A stretch of 64,000 nt of DNA, from contig NZ_AGFF01000007.1 of NCBI RefSeq assembly GCF_000226215.1, positions 186,001 to 250,000 of the forward strand. The letters run 5' to 3'. Positions 29,598-37,619 of the stretch are shown here, piece after piece. Numbering within the stretch: position 1 is the stretch's first letter; each line of letters starts with the position of its first letter. A program made the position numbers and the translations under genes. The notes beneath the pieces were generated by a model. It searched no databases. It saw only the letters and a program-made list of their open reading frames with translations, and was not told the origin of the DNA. Source of the DNA: Dietzia alimentaria 72 (lineage in GTDB: Bacteria; Actinomycetota; Actinomycetes; Mycobacteriales; Mycobacteriaceae).

Positions 29598-30378
29598 ACC
29601 CGGTACACCGGGGGAACCGATGGTCCGGTTCGAGAGGGTGAGCAAGAACTGGGGGGAGAACCACGTCCTCCGCGAGCTCGACTTCTCGGTGAACCGGGGC
29701 GACAAGATCTCCATCATCGGCCCGTCCGGCTCGGGCAAGACCACGATTCTCCGCGTGCTCATGACCCTCGAATACCCCACCTCGGGCCGGGTGCTCGTCG
29801 AGGGGCGGGAGCTCTGGAACACCAATGGCGCGCGCAAGCATCCGCGCGAGACCAAGCAGTTGCGTCAGATCCGCAGCCGCATCGGGATGGTCTTCCAGCA
29901 GTTCAACCTGTTCCCGCACATGACGGCGGTGGAGAACGTCATGGAGGCGCCGGTTCACGTGCTGGGCAAGAACAAGGGCGAGGCGCGCAAGGAGGCGCTG
30001 GACCTGCTCGGGATGGTCGGCCTGGCGGACCATGCGCACAAGAAGCCCCCGCAGCTGTCCGGTGGGCAGCAGCAGCGGGTGGCCATCGCCCGCGCCATGG
30101 CCACCAAGCCGGACATCATGTTGTTCGACGAGCCCACCTCCGCGCTCGACCCGGAGCTGGTGGGCGAGGTGCTCAAAGTGATCCGAGACCTGGCCAACGA
30201 CTCCTCCATGACCATGCTCATGGTGACCCACGAGATGAACTTCGCGCGTGAGATCTCGGACCTGGTGGTGATGTTCGACGGCGGGGTCGCGGTGGAGGTG
30301 GCGCCGCCTGCGCAGTTCTTCGACGCGCCGCAGAACGAGCGCACCAAACGCTTCCTCGGGGCGGTTCAGGGCTACTAG
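29581..30378 (+). CDS. ehuA: EhuA-like ABC ATPase
   Basis: Polar amino-acid-type ATPase of 265 residues. Walker A is GPSGSGKTT (47-55), the Q-loop MVFQQFNLFPHM, signature LSGGQQQR, Walker B IMLFDEPTSALDPE and H-loop VTHEMN. It ends ...GAVQGY with a TAG stop whose first two bases are the TA target duplication of the adjacent IS630 element and whose G is the first IS base. The preceding sequence is repeated right of the element. The protein looks full length, so insertion appears harmless to it. Confidence 0.86.
   Translation: MAPSTEPGTPGEPMVRFERVSKNWGENHVLRELDFSVNRGDKISIIGPSGSGKTTILRVLMTLEYPTSGRVLVEGRELWNTNGARKHPRETKQLRQIRSRIGMVFQQFNLFPHMTAVENVMEAPVHVLGKNKGEARKEALDLLGMVGLADHAHKKPPQLSGGQQQRVAIARAMATKPDIMLFDEPTSALDPELVGEVLKVIRDLANDSSMTMLMVTHEMNFAREISDLVVMFDGGVAVEVAPPAQFFDAPQNERTKRFLGAVQGY
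30360..30375 (+). repeat. 16-bp direct repeat, left of IS element
   Basis: GGCGGTTCAGGGCTAC, the last codons of ehuA. An identical copy lies at 31528-31543, immediately right of the insertion element. Confidence 0.9.
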
Positions 30379-31527
30379 TGTCGTGCGTGTGAAGTAGTTT
30401 TACAGTTGGGTTTGTGAAATCATGGGGCATGGCGAATCGACCTGCCCCGGCATTGATGTTGCGTCCCGGCGATCGCGAGAGAAGCTTGAGAGAATGACGC
30501 GCTCGCAGTCGATGTCGGCAGGCATGGTGCAGCGAGCACGCATCGTGCTGCTGGCTTCGGAGGGCCGGCGCAATGCGGAGATCGCCGAGTTGGCCGGGGC
30601 GTCGCGGCCGAAGGTGAACCTCTGGCGGTCCAGGTACGAGGACAAGGGCATCGGGGGCCTGGCTGATGAGAAGCGTTCTGGTCGGCCGCGCACGATCGAT
30701 CACGCGGAGATCGTGACGGCGACCTTGATGCCGCCGCCGAAGTCTCTGGGCGTGACCCACTGGTCGTCGCGGCTGCTGGCGACACGGTTGAAGGTCTCGG
30801 CCTCGACGGTGGTCACGGCGTGGCGTGCCTACGGGATCAAGCCGTGGCGCTCGGAGTCGTTCCGGTTCTCCACCGATCCTGAGCTGGTCGGCAAAGTCAC
30901 CGACATCTGCGGCCTGTACCTGGCGCCGCCGGAGAACGCGATCGTGTTGTGCGTGGATGAGAAGTCCCAGATCCAGGCACTGGATCGTACTCAGCCGATC
31001 TTGCCGATGCAGCCCGGCCTGATCGAGCGGCGCAGCCACGACTACGTCCGGCACGGCACCAGCACCCTGTTCGCGGCGCTGGACATCGCCACCGGTCAGG
31101 TCACTGCCGCACTCAAACCGCGGCATCGCAACCAAGAGTTCCTGGCGTTCCTGAAGCAGATCGAGCGGGCGTACCGTCATGTCGTCGATGCCGACGGTCA
31201 GCCAGTTGAGCTGCACCTGGTGATGGACAACTACGCCGCCCACAAGCACGCAAACGTTAAGGCCTGGCTGGCCGAAAATCCCCGGTTCAAGGTCCACTTC
31301 ACACCCACCCACGCGTCGTGGATGAACCTGGTCGAGGTGTGGTTCGGCATCGTCGAACGCCAGGCCATCCGCCGTGGGGTCTTTACATCCGTCAAGGACC
31401 TCAACGCGAAGATCCGCGCCTTCATCGACGGCTGGAACCACCGATCCCACCCCTTCGTCTGGACGAAAACCGCCGACGAAGTCCTCAAGAAAGCCAACCG
31501 TAAGAAGACTTCAAATGCGGACCACTA
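30376..31527 (+). mobile_element. IS630-family insertion sequence
   Basis: About 1.15 kb including TA at each end (30376-30377 and 31526-31527), the IS630 target duplication. Imperfect terminal inverted repeats of roughly 40 bp are visible: the left end reads TAGTGTCGTGCG then TGTGAAGT, and the right end reversed reads TAGTGGTCCGC then TTTGAAGT. Both continue with a TTAC-GTTGG-TTT pattern. One full-length transposase gene lies inside. The element sits exactly between ehuA and the convergent aldehyde dehydrogenase gene. Confidence 0.88.
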
Positions 31528-31528
31528 G
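30422..31528 (+). CDS. IS630-family transposase
   Basis: DDE transposase of 368 residues in a single frame. An N-terminal helix-turn-helix (EIAELAGASRPKVNLWRSRYEDKGIGGLADEKRSGRP) precedes the catalytic core: first Asp in LCVDEKSQIQALDRTQP, second in LVMDNYAAHK, and Glu in SWMNLVEVWF. Nothing is broken, so the element may be active. Its TAG stop uses the right-hand TA duplication plus the first base of flanking DNA. Confidence 0.93.
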   Translation: MGHGESTCPGIDVASRRSREKLERMTRSQSMSAGMVQRARIVLLASEGRRNAEIAELAGASRPKVNLWRSRYEDKGIGGLADEKRSGRPRTIDHAEIVTATLMPPPKSLGVTHWSSRLLATRLKVSASTVVTAWRAYGIKPWRSESFRFSTDPELVGKVTDICGLYLAPPENAIVLCVDEKSQIQALDRTQPILPMQPGLIERRSHDYVRHGTSTLFAALDIATGQVTAALKPRHRNQEFLAFLKQIERAYRHVVDADGQPVELHLVMDNYAAHKHANVKAWLAENPRFKVHFTPTHASWMNLVEVWFGIVERQAIRRGVFTSVKDLNAKIRAFIDGWNHRSHPFVWTKTADEVLKKANRKKTSNADH

Positions 31529-31543
31529 GCGGTTCAGGGCTAC
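31528..31543 (+). repeat. 16-bp direct repeat, right of IS element
   Basis: Second copy of GGCGGTTCAGGGCTAC (first at 30360-30375). Beyond it the flanks differ. Confidence 0.9.
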
Positions 31544-31577
31544 CGGGCGGTGCCGGGTCCTCTCGGAGGCCCCGGGC

Positions 31578-33041
31578 TCAGCGCACCGGGATCGCGACGA
31601 GCTTGGTCTCGATGAACTCCTCGATACCGCTGAGACCGCCCTCGCGACCCAGTCCGGACTGTTTGATCCCGCCGAACGGGGCCGCGGGGTTGGATACCAC
31701 GCCCACGTTGATGCCGACCATTCCCGCCTCCAGACGCTCGGACATGGACAGCGCGCGGTCGAGGTTCTCGGTCATCACGAACGAGACCAGCCCGAACTCG
31801 GTGTCGTTGGCCATCTGAACGGCCTGGTCGTCGGTATCGAATGAGATGAGGGCGGCCACCGGGCCGAAGATCTCGGTGGTCATCAGCTGGGCGTCGGGGG
31901 CGACGCCGGTCAGGACGGTGGGCGGGTAGAAGAAGCCGGGCCCGTCCCCGCGCGTACCGCCGGTGAGGACCTCTGCGCCGCGGTGCACGGCGTCGTCGAC
32001 CAGGTCCACGACCTTGGTCACGGCCTTCTCCTCGACCAGTGGGCCCACGTCGGTGCCGTCGGCGGCGCCGTCGCCCACGGTGAGTGCGGCCATCCGTTCG
32101 GCCAGGCGTCGTCCGAACTCGTCGATCACCGACGAATGCACGAGGATTCGGTTCGCGGACGTGCAGGCCTCGCCCATATTCCGCATCTTGGCCGCCATGG
32201 CGGCGTCCACCGCCACGTCCAAGTCGGCGTCGGAGCACACCACGAACGGCGCGTTGCCGCCGAGTTCCATGGAGGTGCGCAGGACACCGCGCGCGCACTG
32301 CTCGAGTAGTTTGCGGCCCACGGGCGTGGACCCCGTGAAGGAGAGTTTTCGGGCGATGCCGGAGTCGATCCACGGCTCCACCACACTGCCGGCGTCGGAC
32401 GTGCACACCACGTTGAGAACGCCGTCGGGCAGTCCGGCCTGGCGGAGTAGGTCCACCACGTAGAGCGAGGTCAGCGGGGTAAGTTCGGCGGGCTTGAACA
32501 CCATGGTGCAGCCGGCGGCGATGGCCGGACCGATCTTGCGGGTGGCCATGGCCAACGGGAAATTCCACGGGGTGATCAGAATGCAGGGGCCCACGGGTTC
32601 GCTGGTCACCATGAGCCGGGTCTTACCGTCGGGGGAGCGGCGCGCGTCCCCCCGGATGCGGCAGGCCTCCTCGGAGAACCAGCGGAAGAACTCGGCTCCG
32701 TAGGTGACCTCGCCGCGGGCCTCGGCCAAGGGTTTACCCATCTCGGTGGTCATGAGCAGGGCGAGCTCGTCGGCGCGTTCGGTGAGTAGTTCGAAGGCCC
32801 GGCGCAGGATCTCGGAGCGTTCGCGGGCGGGTACGGCGGCCCAACCGGCCTGGGCCCGGCCGGCGGCCTCGATGGCGGCGGTGGCGTCTCGGTCCCCGCC
32901 GTCGGCGACGTTCGCCACGACCTGACCGTTGGCCGGGTTGATGACCTGGAAGGTGGCTCCGGAGCTGGCGTCGCGCCAGGTGCCGTCCACGTGGATGCCG
33001 GTGCCGAGTCCGGCGATGATGTCGGTTGCGGATCGGGTCAT
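31578..33041 (-). CDS. gabD: NAD(P)-dependent aldehyde dehydrogenase (succinate-semialdehyde type)
   Basis: ALDH of 487 residues, closest in appearance to succinate-semialdehyde dehydrogenases. The general base Glu259 is in MELGGNAPF, the nucleophile Cys293 in GEACTSANR, and the cofactor segments are ITPWNFPLAM and FTGSTPVGRKL. It is last in a three-gene operon; its ATG overlaps the stop of the FAD oxidase gene (ATGA). Directly downstream of an aminotransferase it would oxidise the semialdehyde produced, such as succinate or aspartate semialdehyde. The comparable SsdH/DoeC role in ectoine degradation is inferred. Confidence 0.86.
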   Translation of the reverse strand: MTRSATDIIAGLGTGIHVDGTWRDASSGATFQVINPANGQVVANVADGGDRDATAAIEAAGRAQAGWAAVPARERSEILRRAFELLTERADELALLMTTEMGKPLAEARGEVTYGAEFFRWFSEEACRIRGDARRSPDGKTRLMVTSEPVGPCILITPWNFPLAMATRKIGPAIAAGCTMVFKPAELTPLTSLYVVDLLRQAGLPDGVLNVVCTSDAGSVVEPWIDSGIARKLSFTGSTPVGRKLLEQCARGVLRTSMELGGNAPFVVCSDADLDVAVDAAMAAKMRNMGEACTSANRILVHSSVIDEFGRRLAERMAALTVGDGAADGTDVGPLVEEKAVTKVVDLVDDAVHRGAEVLTGGTRGDGPGFFYPPTVLTGVAPDAQLMTTEIFGPVAALISFDTDDQAVQMANDTEFGLVSFVMTENLDRALSMSERLEAGMVGINVGVVSNPAAPFGGIKQSGLGREGGLSGIEEFIETKLVAIPVR

Positions 33042-36000
33042 GACTGCCTCCTGGGGGCGGGGTCGGGGTCGAGGAGTTCGAACAGATGCTGGCCGGCGCG
33101 GGCGCCGGTGCTCGGGTCGGTGCCGGCCAGGTGGTCCACCTGGGTGGCGCAGGAGAAGCCGTCGGTGAGGACGGGGGCGTCGGTGTCAGCGCGTAGGGCG
33201 GGGCCGAGGGCCTGTTCGGCGACAGCCGCGGTAACGGCCTCGTGCCCGATCGTGAAGCCGAAGTCTCCGGCGACGCCGCAGCAGCCGGTGGCCTCGCGGA
33301 CGGAACCCACGCCCAGGGCGATGAGGGTGGCGCGCTGCACGCGATTGCCGAAGGTGGAGTATTCGTGGCAGTGCGGCTGGACGGTCACGCGGTCCGGGGC
33401 GATGCCGTCAGGCCAGGCGGGGGCGCGTCCGTCGGCGGCGAGGTGTCCGAGGTGTTCGGCCGACGAGCGGATCCGGGCGGCGACGCGGCGGGCAGCGGCG
33501 GCGGTGGCGGCGTCGACGGGGGAGCCGGGGCCCTCGGCGAGGAGGCGGGGCATGTCGCCGCGCAGGGCGGCGGCGCAGCTCGGTTCCACGACGACGACGG
33601 GGACCTCCGCCCCGTCGGGCCCGCGGATCGCGTCGAGGTGCAGTGCGGTCCGTGTCATGGTGCGCCGGGCTGCGTCCAGTCGGCCTGTGGTGACGTGGGT
33701 GAGGCCGCAGCAGTGGCGGGCGCTGCAGGCCACGGAGGTGTGCGAGCCGCCGAGGACGCGGGCGGCCGCGCCGGCGACCCCGGGTCGCAGCCCGCGGGTG
33801 AACGAGTCGAGGAACAGCACGACCTCGGCGGAGGTGCGGGTAGTGGTCCCGTTATCGGGGCCGGCGGGCGCGTGCGGGGCGGTCCACACGCTGTCGGGTA
33901 CGCGGGCCAACTCGTCGCGCAGGTGGCGGGCGGACGCGAAGCGGGGCAGGGTGCGGTCGGACGCGACCCCGCCCAGCCTGGCTGCGGCCCGACCGGCCCT
34001 CAAGCCCATGAGGGCGTTGAGAGGGCCGGCGACCCGAGTGGTGGCCCGCAGCCACAGGGGCAGTAGGCCGAGCGAGTAGTGCTCGCGGGGCCGGAGTCGG
34101 TTCTTGTAGCGGCGGTGCAGCGCCTCGGATTTGAACGTGGCCATGTCCACTCCGGTGGGGCAGTCCGATGAGCACGCCTTGCAGGCCAGGCAGAGGTCCA
34201 GGGACTCCTCGACGGCCGGGTCGTCGATCGGCAGGGTGCCGCGCACGACCTCTTGCAGGACGCGGGCGCGGCCGCGGGTGGAGTCCTTCTCGTCCCCGGT
34301 CGCGCGGAACGACGGGCACATCACGCCACCGGTGGAGGTGCGGCAGCGGCCCACGCCTATGCACGCCTGGACCGGGTGGGCACCGTCGGAGGAGGTGAGC
34401 AGCCCCAGGTCGTGCGGGTAACGCCGGTCGGGCACGCCGGCCAGGGACAGGTCGACGTCCAGCGGGCGGGTGGCGGTGAGCCCTCCGGGGGCCAGGATGC
34501 CGGCGGGGTCCCAGGTGCGGGCGAAGCGGTCGAAGGCGCCGAGGATCTCGGGCGAGTACATGATCGGCAGCAGTTCGGACCGGGCCCGGCCGTCGCCGTG
34601 CTCCCCGGACAGCGATCCCCCGTGGCGCACGGCCAGGCGCGCGGCGTCGGTGCAGAAGGCCCGGAAGACCGCCCGGCCGTCGTCGGTGCGTAGGTCAAAG
34701 GTGATGCGGATGTGCATGCATCCGGCGCCGAAGTGGCCGTACATCACGCCGGTCAGGCCGTGGTCGTCCAGCAGGTCGCGGAACTCGTCAAGATAGTCGG
34801 CCAGTCGCTCGGGTGGGACCGCGGAATCCTCCCACCCCGGCCAGGACTCGATGATCCGGCCGGTGGCGGGGTCGGCAAGGCGGGAGCTCAGGCCGGCTCC
34901 GTCCTCGCGGACCCGCCACAGGTCGGCGCGGGCCACCGGGTCCGTCACGACGAGGGCCTCGACGGCGTGACCGGACCGCGTCAGCTGATCGGCCAGTTCC
35001 GCCACCCGCGCCTCGAGCGCACCGGCGGCGGAGCCCGGGGGATGGTAGCCCCCGTCGTCGTCGAGTTCGATGAACAACCACGCCCGCCCGTCCGGGAGGT
35101 CGGCCACGGAGTCGGCGCCGCGGCGCTCGCGCATGGTCGCGACGATCACCTCGTCCACTCCCTCTACGGCCGTAGGATGGAAGCGCAGGATGGCGGGCAC
35201 GTCGCGAGCGGCCTCCACCACGTCGGCGTAGCCCACCACCAGCAAGGCTGTCTCCTCCGAGCGCGGCACGATCCGCATAGTGGCGGCCGTGACGATCGCG
35301 CACGTGCCCTCGGATCCGACCAGTGCGCGGGCCACGTCAAAGCGCTCCTCGGGCAGCAGGTGCCGCAGGTGGTAACCGGACACCTGGCGCGGGATGCGGC
35401 CGAGCTCGGTGCGAATCGCTGCCAGGTGTGTGGCGGCGAGGTCGGCGAGTTCGGTCGTCAGGTGCTCCGCGCGCGCGGCGGCGGCGTCGTCGTCGGGATC
35501 GGTGGCCTCGATGCCGGACCGGGTGGCGGTCACGCGCAGGCCGTCGGCGGTCACCAGGCGCAGTGATTCGACGTGGTCGGCGGTCCGGCCGTGGCGCACC
35601 GAGTGATTGCCGCAGGCGTCGTTGCCGATCGCCCCACCCACACAGGCGCGGGATTGGCTGGAGGGATCGGGTGCGAACGTGAGTCGGCCCCCCGTGGCAT
35701 CGTGCACCGCGGCACGCAGGTCCGTCAGTACCGTGCCGGCGTCAGCGGTCACCACCCGGGCGTCGACATCCACCCCGAGTACGCGGTGCATGTGCCGGGA
35801 CAGGTCCAGGATGAGGCCGGTCCCGAGGGCGTTGCCGGCCATCGACGTGCCGCCGCCACGCGCGGTCACGGGCACGCCCAGCCGATGGCACACCTTCAGC
35901 GCAGCGGCGACCTCGGCCTCGGACCGCGGGAACAGCACGGCGTGCGGGACGACGCGGTAGTTAGAGGCGTCGTACGAATACTCGGCCACCCGGCGTGGGT

Positions 36001-36082
36001 CGGCCTCGGGCGCGAGGCCCACCGCGACGAGTTCGGCGACCAGCGCCTCCGCCGCGACCTCGGTGGGGGCCCCGGTGGTCAC
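33038..36082 (-). CDS. FAD-linked oxidase/4Fe-4S/CCG-domain dehydrogenase (D-2-hydroxyglutarate dehydrogenase-like)
   Basis: Large flavo-iron-sulfur protein of about 1014 residues, YdiJ-like. The N-terminal FAD-binding domain has ARGGGTSMAGNALGTGLILDLSR, followed by the FAD-oxidase C-terminal domain. A ferredoxin-type motif Cys-x2-Cys-x2-Cys-x3-Cys-Pro (CLACKACSSDCP) follows, then CCG-domain cysteines (SARHCCGLTH and ATGCCGVAGDFGF). Such enzymes oxidise D-2-hydroxyglutarate or D-lactate and pass electrons to quinone. The GTG at 36082 gives a GTGA overlap with the aminotransferase stop; a GTG at 36097 is possible. Its place between aminotransferase and ALDH suggests removal of a 2-hydroxyacid side product or intermediate. 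Confidence 0.83.
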   Translation of the reverse strand: MTTGAPTEVAAEALVAELVAVGLAPEADPRRVAEYSYDASNYRVVPHAVLFPRSEAEVAAALKVCHRLGVPVTARGGGTSMAGNALGTGLILDLSRHMHRVLGVDVDARVVTADAGTVLTDLRAAVHDATGGRLTFAPDPSSQSRACVGGAIGNDACGNHSVRHGRTADHVESLRLVTADGLRVTATRSGIEATDPDDDAAAARAEHLTTELADLAATHLAAIRTELGRIPRQVSGYHLRHLLPEERFDVARALVGSEGTCAIVTAATMRIVPRSEETALLVVGYADVVEAARDVPAILRFHPTAVEGVDEVIVATMRERRGADSVADLPDGRAWLFIELDDDGGYHPPGSAAGALEARVAELADQLTRSGHAVEALVVTDPVARADLWRVREDGAGLSSRLADPATGRIIESWPGWEDSAVPPERLADYLDEFRDLLDDHGLTGVMYGHFGAGCMHIRITFDLRTDDGRAVFRAFCTDAARLAVRHGGSLSGEHGDGRARSELLPIMYSPEILGAFDRFARTWDPAGILAPGGLTATRPLDVDLSLAGVPDRRYPHDLGLLTSSDGAHPVQACIGVGRCRTSTGGVMCPSFRATGDEKDSTRGRARVLQEVVRGTLPIDDPAVEESLDLCLACKACSSDCPTGVDMATFKSEALHRRYKNRLRPREHYSLGLLPLWLRATTRVAGPLNALMGLRAGRAAARLGGVASDRTLPRFASARHLRDELARVPDSVWTAPHAPAGPDNGTTTRTSAEVVLFLDSFTRGLRPGVAGAAARVLGGSHTSVACSARHCCGLTHVTTGRLDAARRTMTRTALHLDAIRGPDGAEVPVVVVEPSCAAALRGDMPRLLAEGPGSPVDAATAAAARRVAARIRSSAEHLGHLAADGRAPAWPDGIAPDRVTVQPHCHEYSTFGNRVQRATLIALGVGSVREATGCCGVAGDFGFTIGHEAVTAAVAEQALGPALRADTDAPVLTDGFSCATQVDHLAGTDPSTGARAGQHLFELLDPDPAPRRQS

Positions 36083-37368
36083 GCCGCCCCGTTGCACACC
36101 CGGTGCACGGCGCGGGTGAAGCGCTCGACGCCCGTGTCCACCTCGGCGGCGGTCACCACCAGCGCGGGGATGACGCGCACCACGGAGCCGGTGGGGCCGC
36201 AGGTCAGGGTGAGTAGATCCTCGTCGATGCAGGCCTGCTGCACGGCCCCGGCCAGGCGGGCGGCCTCGAGCGCACCCGCGCTGCCGGCTGGTGCGGTGGG
36301 GTCTCCGAACTCGATTCCCAGCATGAGTCCGGTCCCGCGGATATCGCAGATCTGGGCCACGTCGCCGAGGCTACGCCGCAGACCGCTGAGAAGTTGCGTT
36401 CCGCGCTCTTCCGCGTTGGTCACCAGGTCCTCGCGCTCGACCACTCCGAGGGTCGCCACGCCGGCTGCGGCGGCCACCGCGTTGCCGCCGTACGTGCCGC
36501 CCTGGGACCCGGGCCAGGCCTTGGCCATGAGCGACTCGGGGGCGGCGATGGCGGAGATGGGGAAGCCGGAGGCGATGCCCTTCGCTGTGATAATGATGTC
36601 GGGCACCAGGTCCTCGGTGTGCTGATGGCCCCAGAACCGCCCGGTGCGTCCGATGCCGGCCTGCACCTCGTCCAAGACCAGAAGCGCGCCGATCGCATCT
36701 GCTCGCTCGCGAAGTCCCTGCAGGTAACGCGGGGGAGTGGCCATGTAGCCGCCGTCGCCGAGGACGGGCTCGATGAGAAACGCCGCGATCTCCTTGGCGT
36801 CGACCCGGGTGGCCATGAGGTAGTCGAGTTCGGCCAGTGCGAAGTCCACGGCGTCGTCCACTGTCCATCCGTGGCGCAGTGCGTGGGGGAACGGTGTCAT
36901 CACCACTCCACCCATGAGTGGGGCGAAGCCGGCGGAGAAGCGGGTGCCGGCCGTGGTGAGGCTGGCCGCGGCCACAGTGCGGCCGTGGAATCCTCCCTGC
37001 ACGGTGACGATGTTGGGTCGCCCGGTGGCCATACGGGCCAGGCGGACCGCTGCTTCGACGGCCTCGGAACCAGAGTTGGCGTAGAAGACCGAGTCGATGC
37101 CCTCCGGCAGGTGCTCGCCGAGCTTCTCGGTGAGTTCGAGCAGCGGCGTGTGCATGACGGTCGTGTACTGGGCGTGGATGATTTTCCCGCACTGCTCGCG
37201 GGCTGCGGCCACGACGTCAGGATGGCAGTGGCCGGTGCTCGTCACGCCGATGCCGGTGGTGAAGTCGAGGTAGTCACGCCCGTCCGTCCCGTGGATCCAC
37301 GAGCCCAGGGCGTGGTCCACCACGACGGGCGTGGCCTGCTTGAGGAGGGGAGACAGGTGCGCGGTCAT
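36079..37368 (-). CDS. Class III PLP aminotransferase (GABA/diamino-acid type)
   Basis: Omega-aminotransferase of 429 residues from the ATG at 37368. The PLP lysine is Lys263 in ITAKGIASGFP, the cofactor Asp is in LVLDEVQAGIGRTG, and SGSEAVEAAVRLAR and GGFHGRT are family motifs. It resembles 4-aminobutyrate and diaminobutyrate aminotransferases. It heads the aminotransferase, FAD oxidase, ALDH operon; a GntR-type palindrome lies 27 bp upstream of its start, matching the one before the amidase operon. Substrate is inferred only; DoeD/Atf-like action on diaminobutyrate is one option and GABA another. Confidence 0.86.
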   Translation of the reverse strand: MTAHLSPLLKQATPVVVDHALGSWIHGTDGRDYLDFTTGIGVTSTGHCHPDVVAAAREQCGKIIHAQYTTVMHTPLLELTEKLGEHLPEGIDSVFYANSGSEAVEAAVRLARMATGRPNIVTVQGGFHGRTVAAASLTTAGTRFSAGFAPLMGGVVMTPFPHALRHGWTVDDAVDFALAELDYLMATRVDAKEIAAFLIEPVLGDGGYMATPPRYLQGLRERADAIGALLVLDEVQAGIGRTGRFWGHQHTEDLVPDIIITAKGIASGFPISAIAAPESLMAKAWPGSQGGTYGGNAVAAAAGVATLGVVEREDLVTNAEERGTQLLSGLRRSLGDVAQICDIRGTGLMLGIEFGDPTAPAGSAGALEAARLAGAVQQACIDEDLLTLTCGPTGSVVRVIPALVVTAAEVDTGVERFTRAVHRVCNGAA

Positions 37369-37394
37369 ATCGCCAGTCTGTGACCAGCCGGCAA

Positions 37395-37408
37395 GATTGT
37401 CAACAATC
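37395..37408. promoter_or_regulatory. Second copy of GntR-type operator
   Basis: GATTGT-CA-ACAATC, arms identical to those of the palindrome at 25070-25085 (GATTGT-CG-ACAATC). It lies 27-40 bp upstream of the aminotransferase start. The shared site suggests co-regulation of the two operons, 12 kb apart. Confidence 0.68.
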
Positions 37409-37485
37409 CGACGATCCTTGATTCGCGAGGCGCCGTGAGCGTTGATGTGTGCCGTCAAGGCTGCCTCCGCCCCGCCCGCAGCATC

Positions 37486-37547
37486 CGCGACCGTCGATGA
37501 ACTCGCGCGTGTGCAGCGGCGGTCGCGCGAGTTCATCGACAGTCGCG
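37486..37547. repeat. Dispersed long palindrome, copy A
   Basis: Inverted repeat with 17-bp perfect inner arms (37493-37509 and 37524-37540, GTCGATGAACTCGCGCG and its complement) and a 14-nt loop. A further 6-bp outer arm (CGCGAC/GTCGCG) follows after one mismatch. It lies between two divergent genes, so it is not a simple terminator. It shares CGATGAACTC and CGCGCGAGTTCATCG with copy B at 54754-54817. Confidence 0.8.
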
Positions 37548-37619
37548 CCTGTGTGACGGGCGTACAGGCGCGGGTGCGGATGCAGGTGCCACGCGTGCTG
37601 CGATCGCTACGGTGGGGCC

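Noticed and set aside
30422-31528. Transposase made by programmed frameshift, as in some IS630 members
   Set aside because: The helix-turn-helix and full DDE core are in one uninterrupted frame.
37486-37547. Palindrome as terminator of the aminotransferase operon
   Set aside because: It lies upstream of both divergent genes, not at a 3' end, so it is listed as a dispersed repeat instead.
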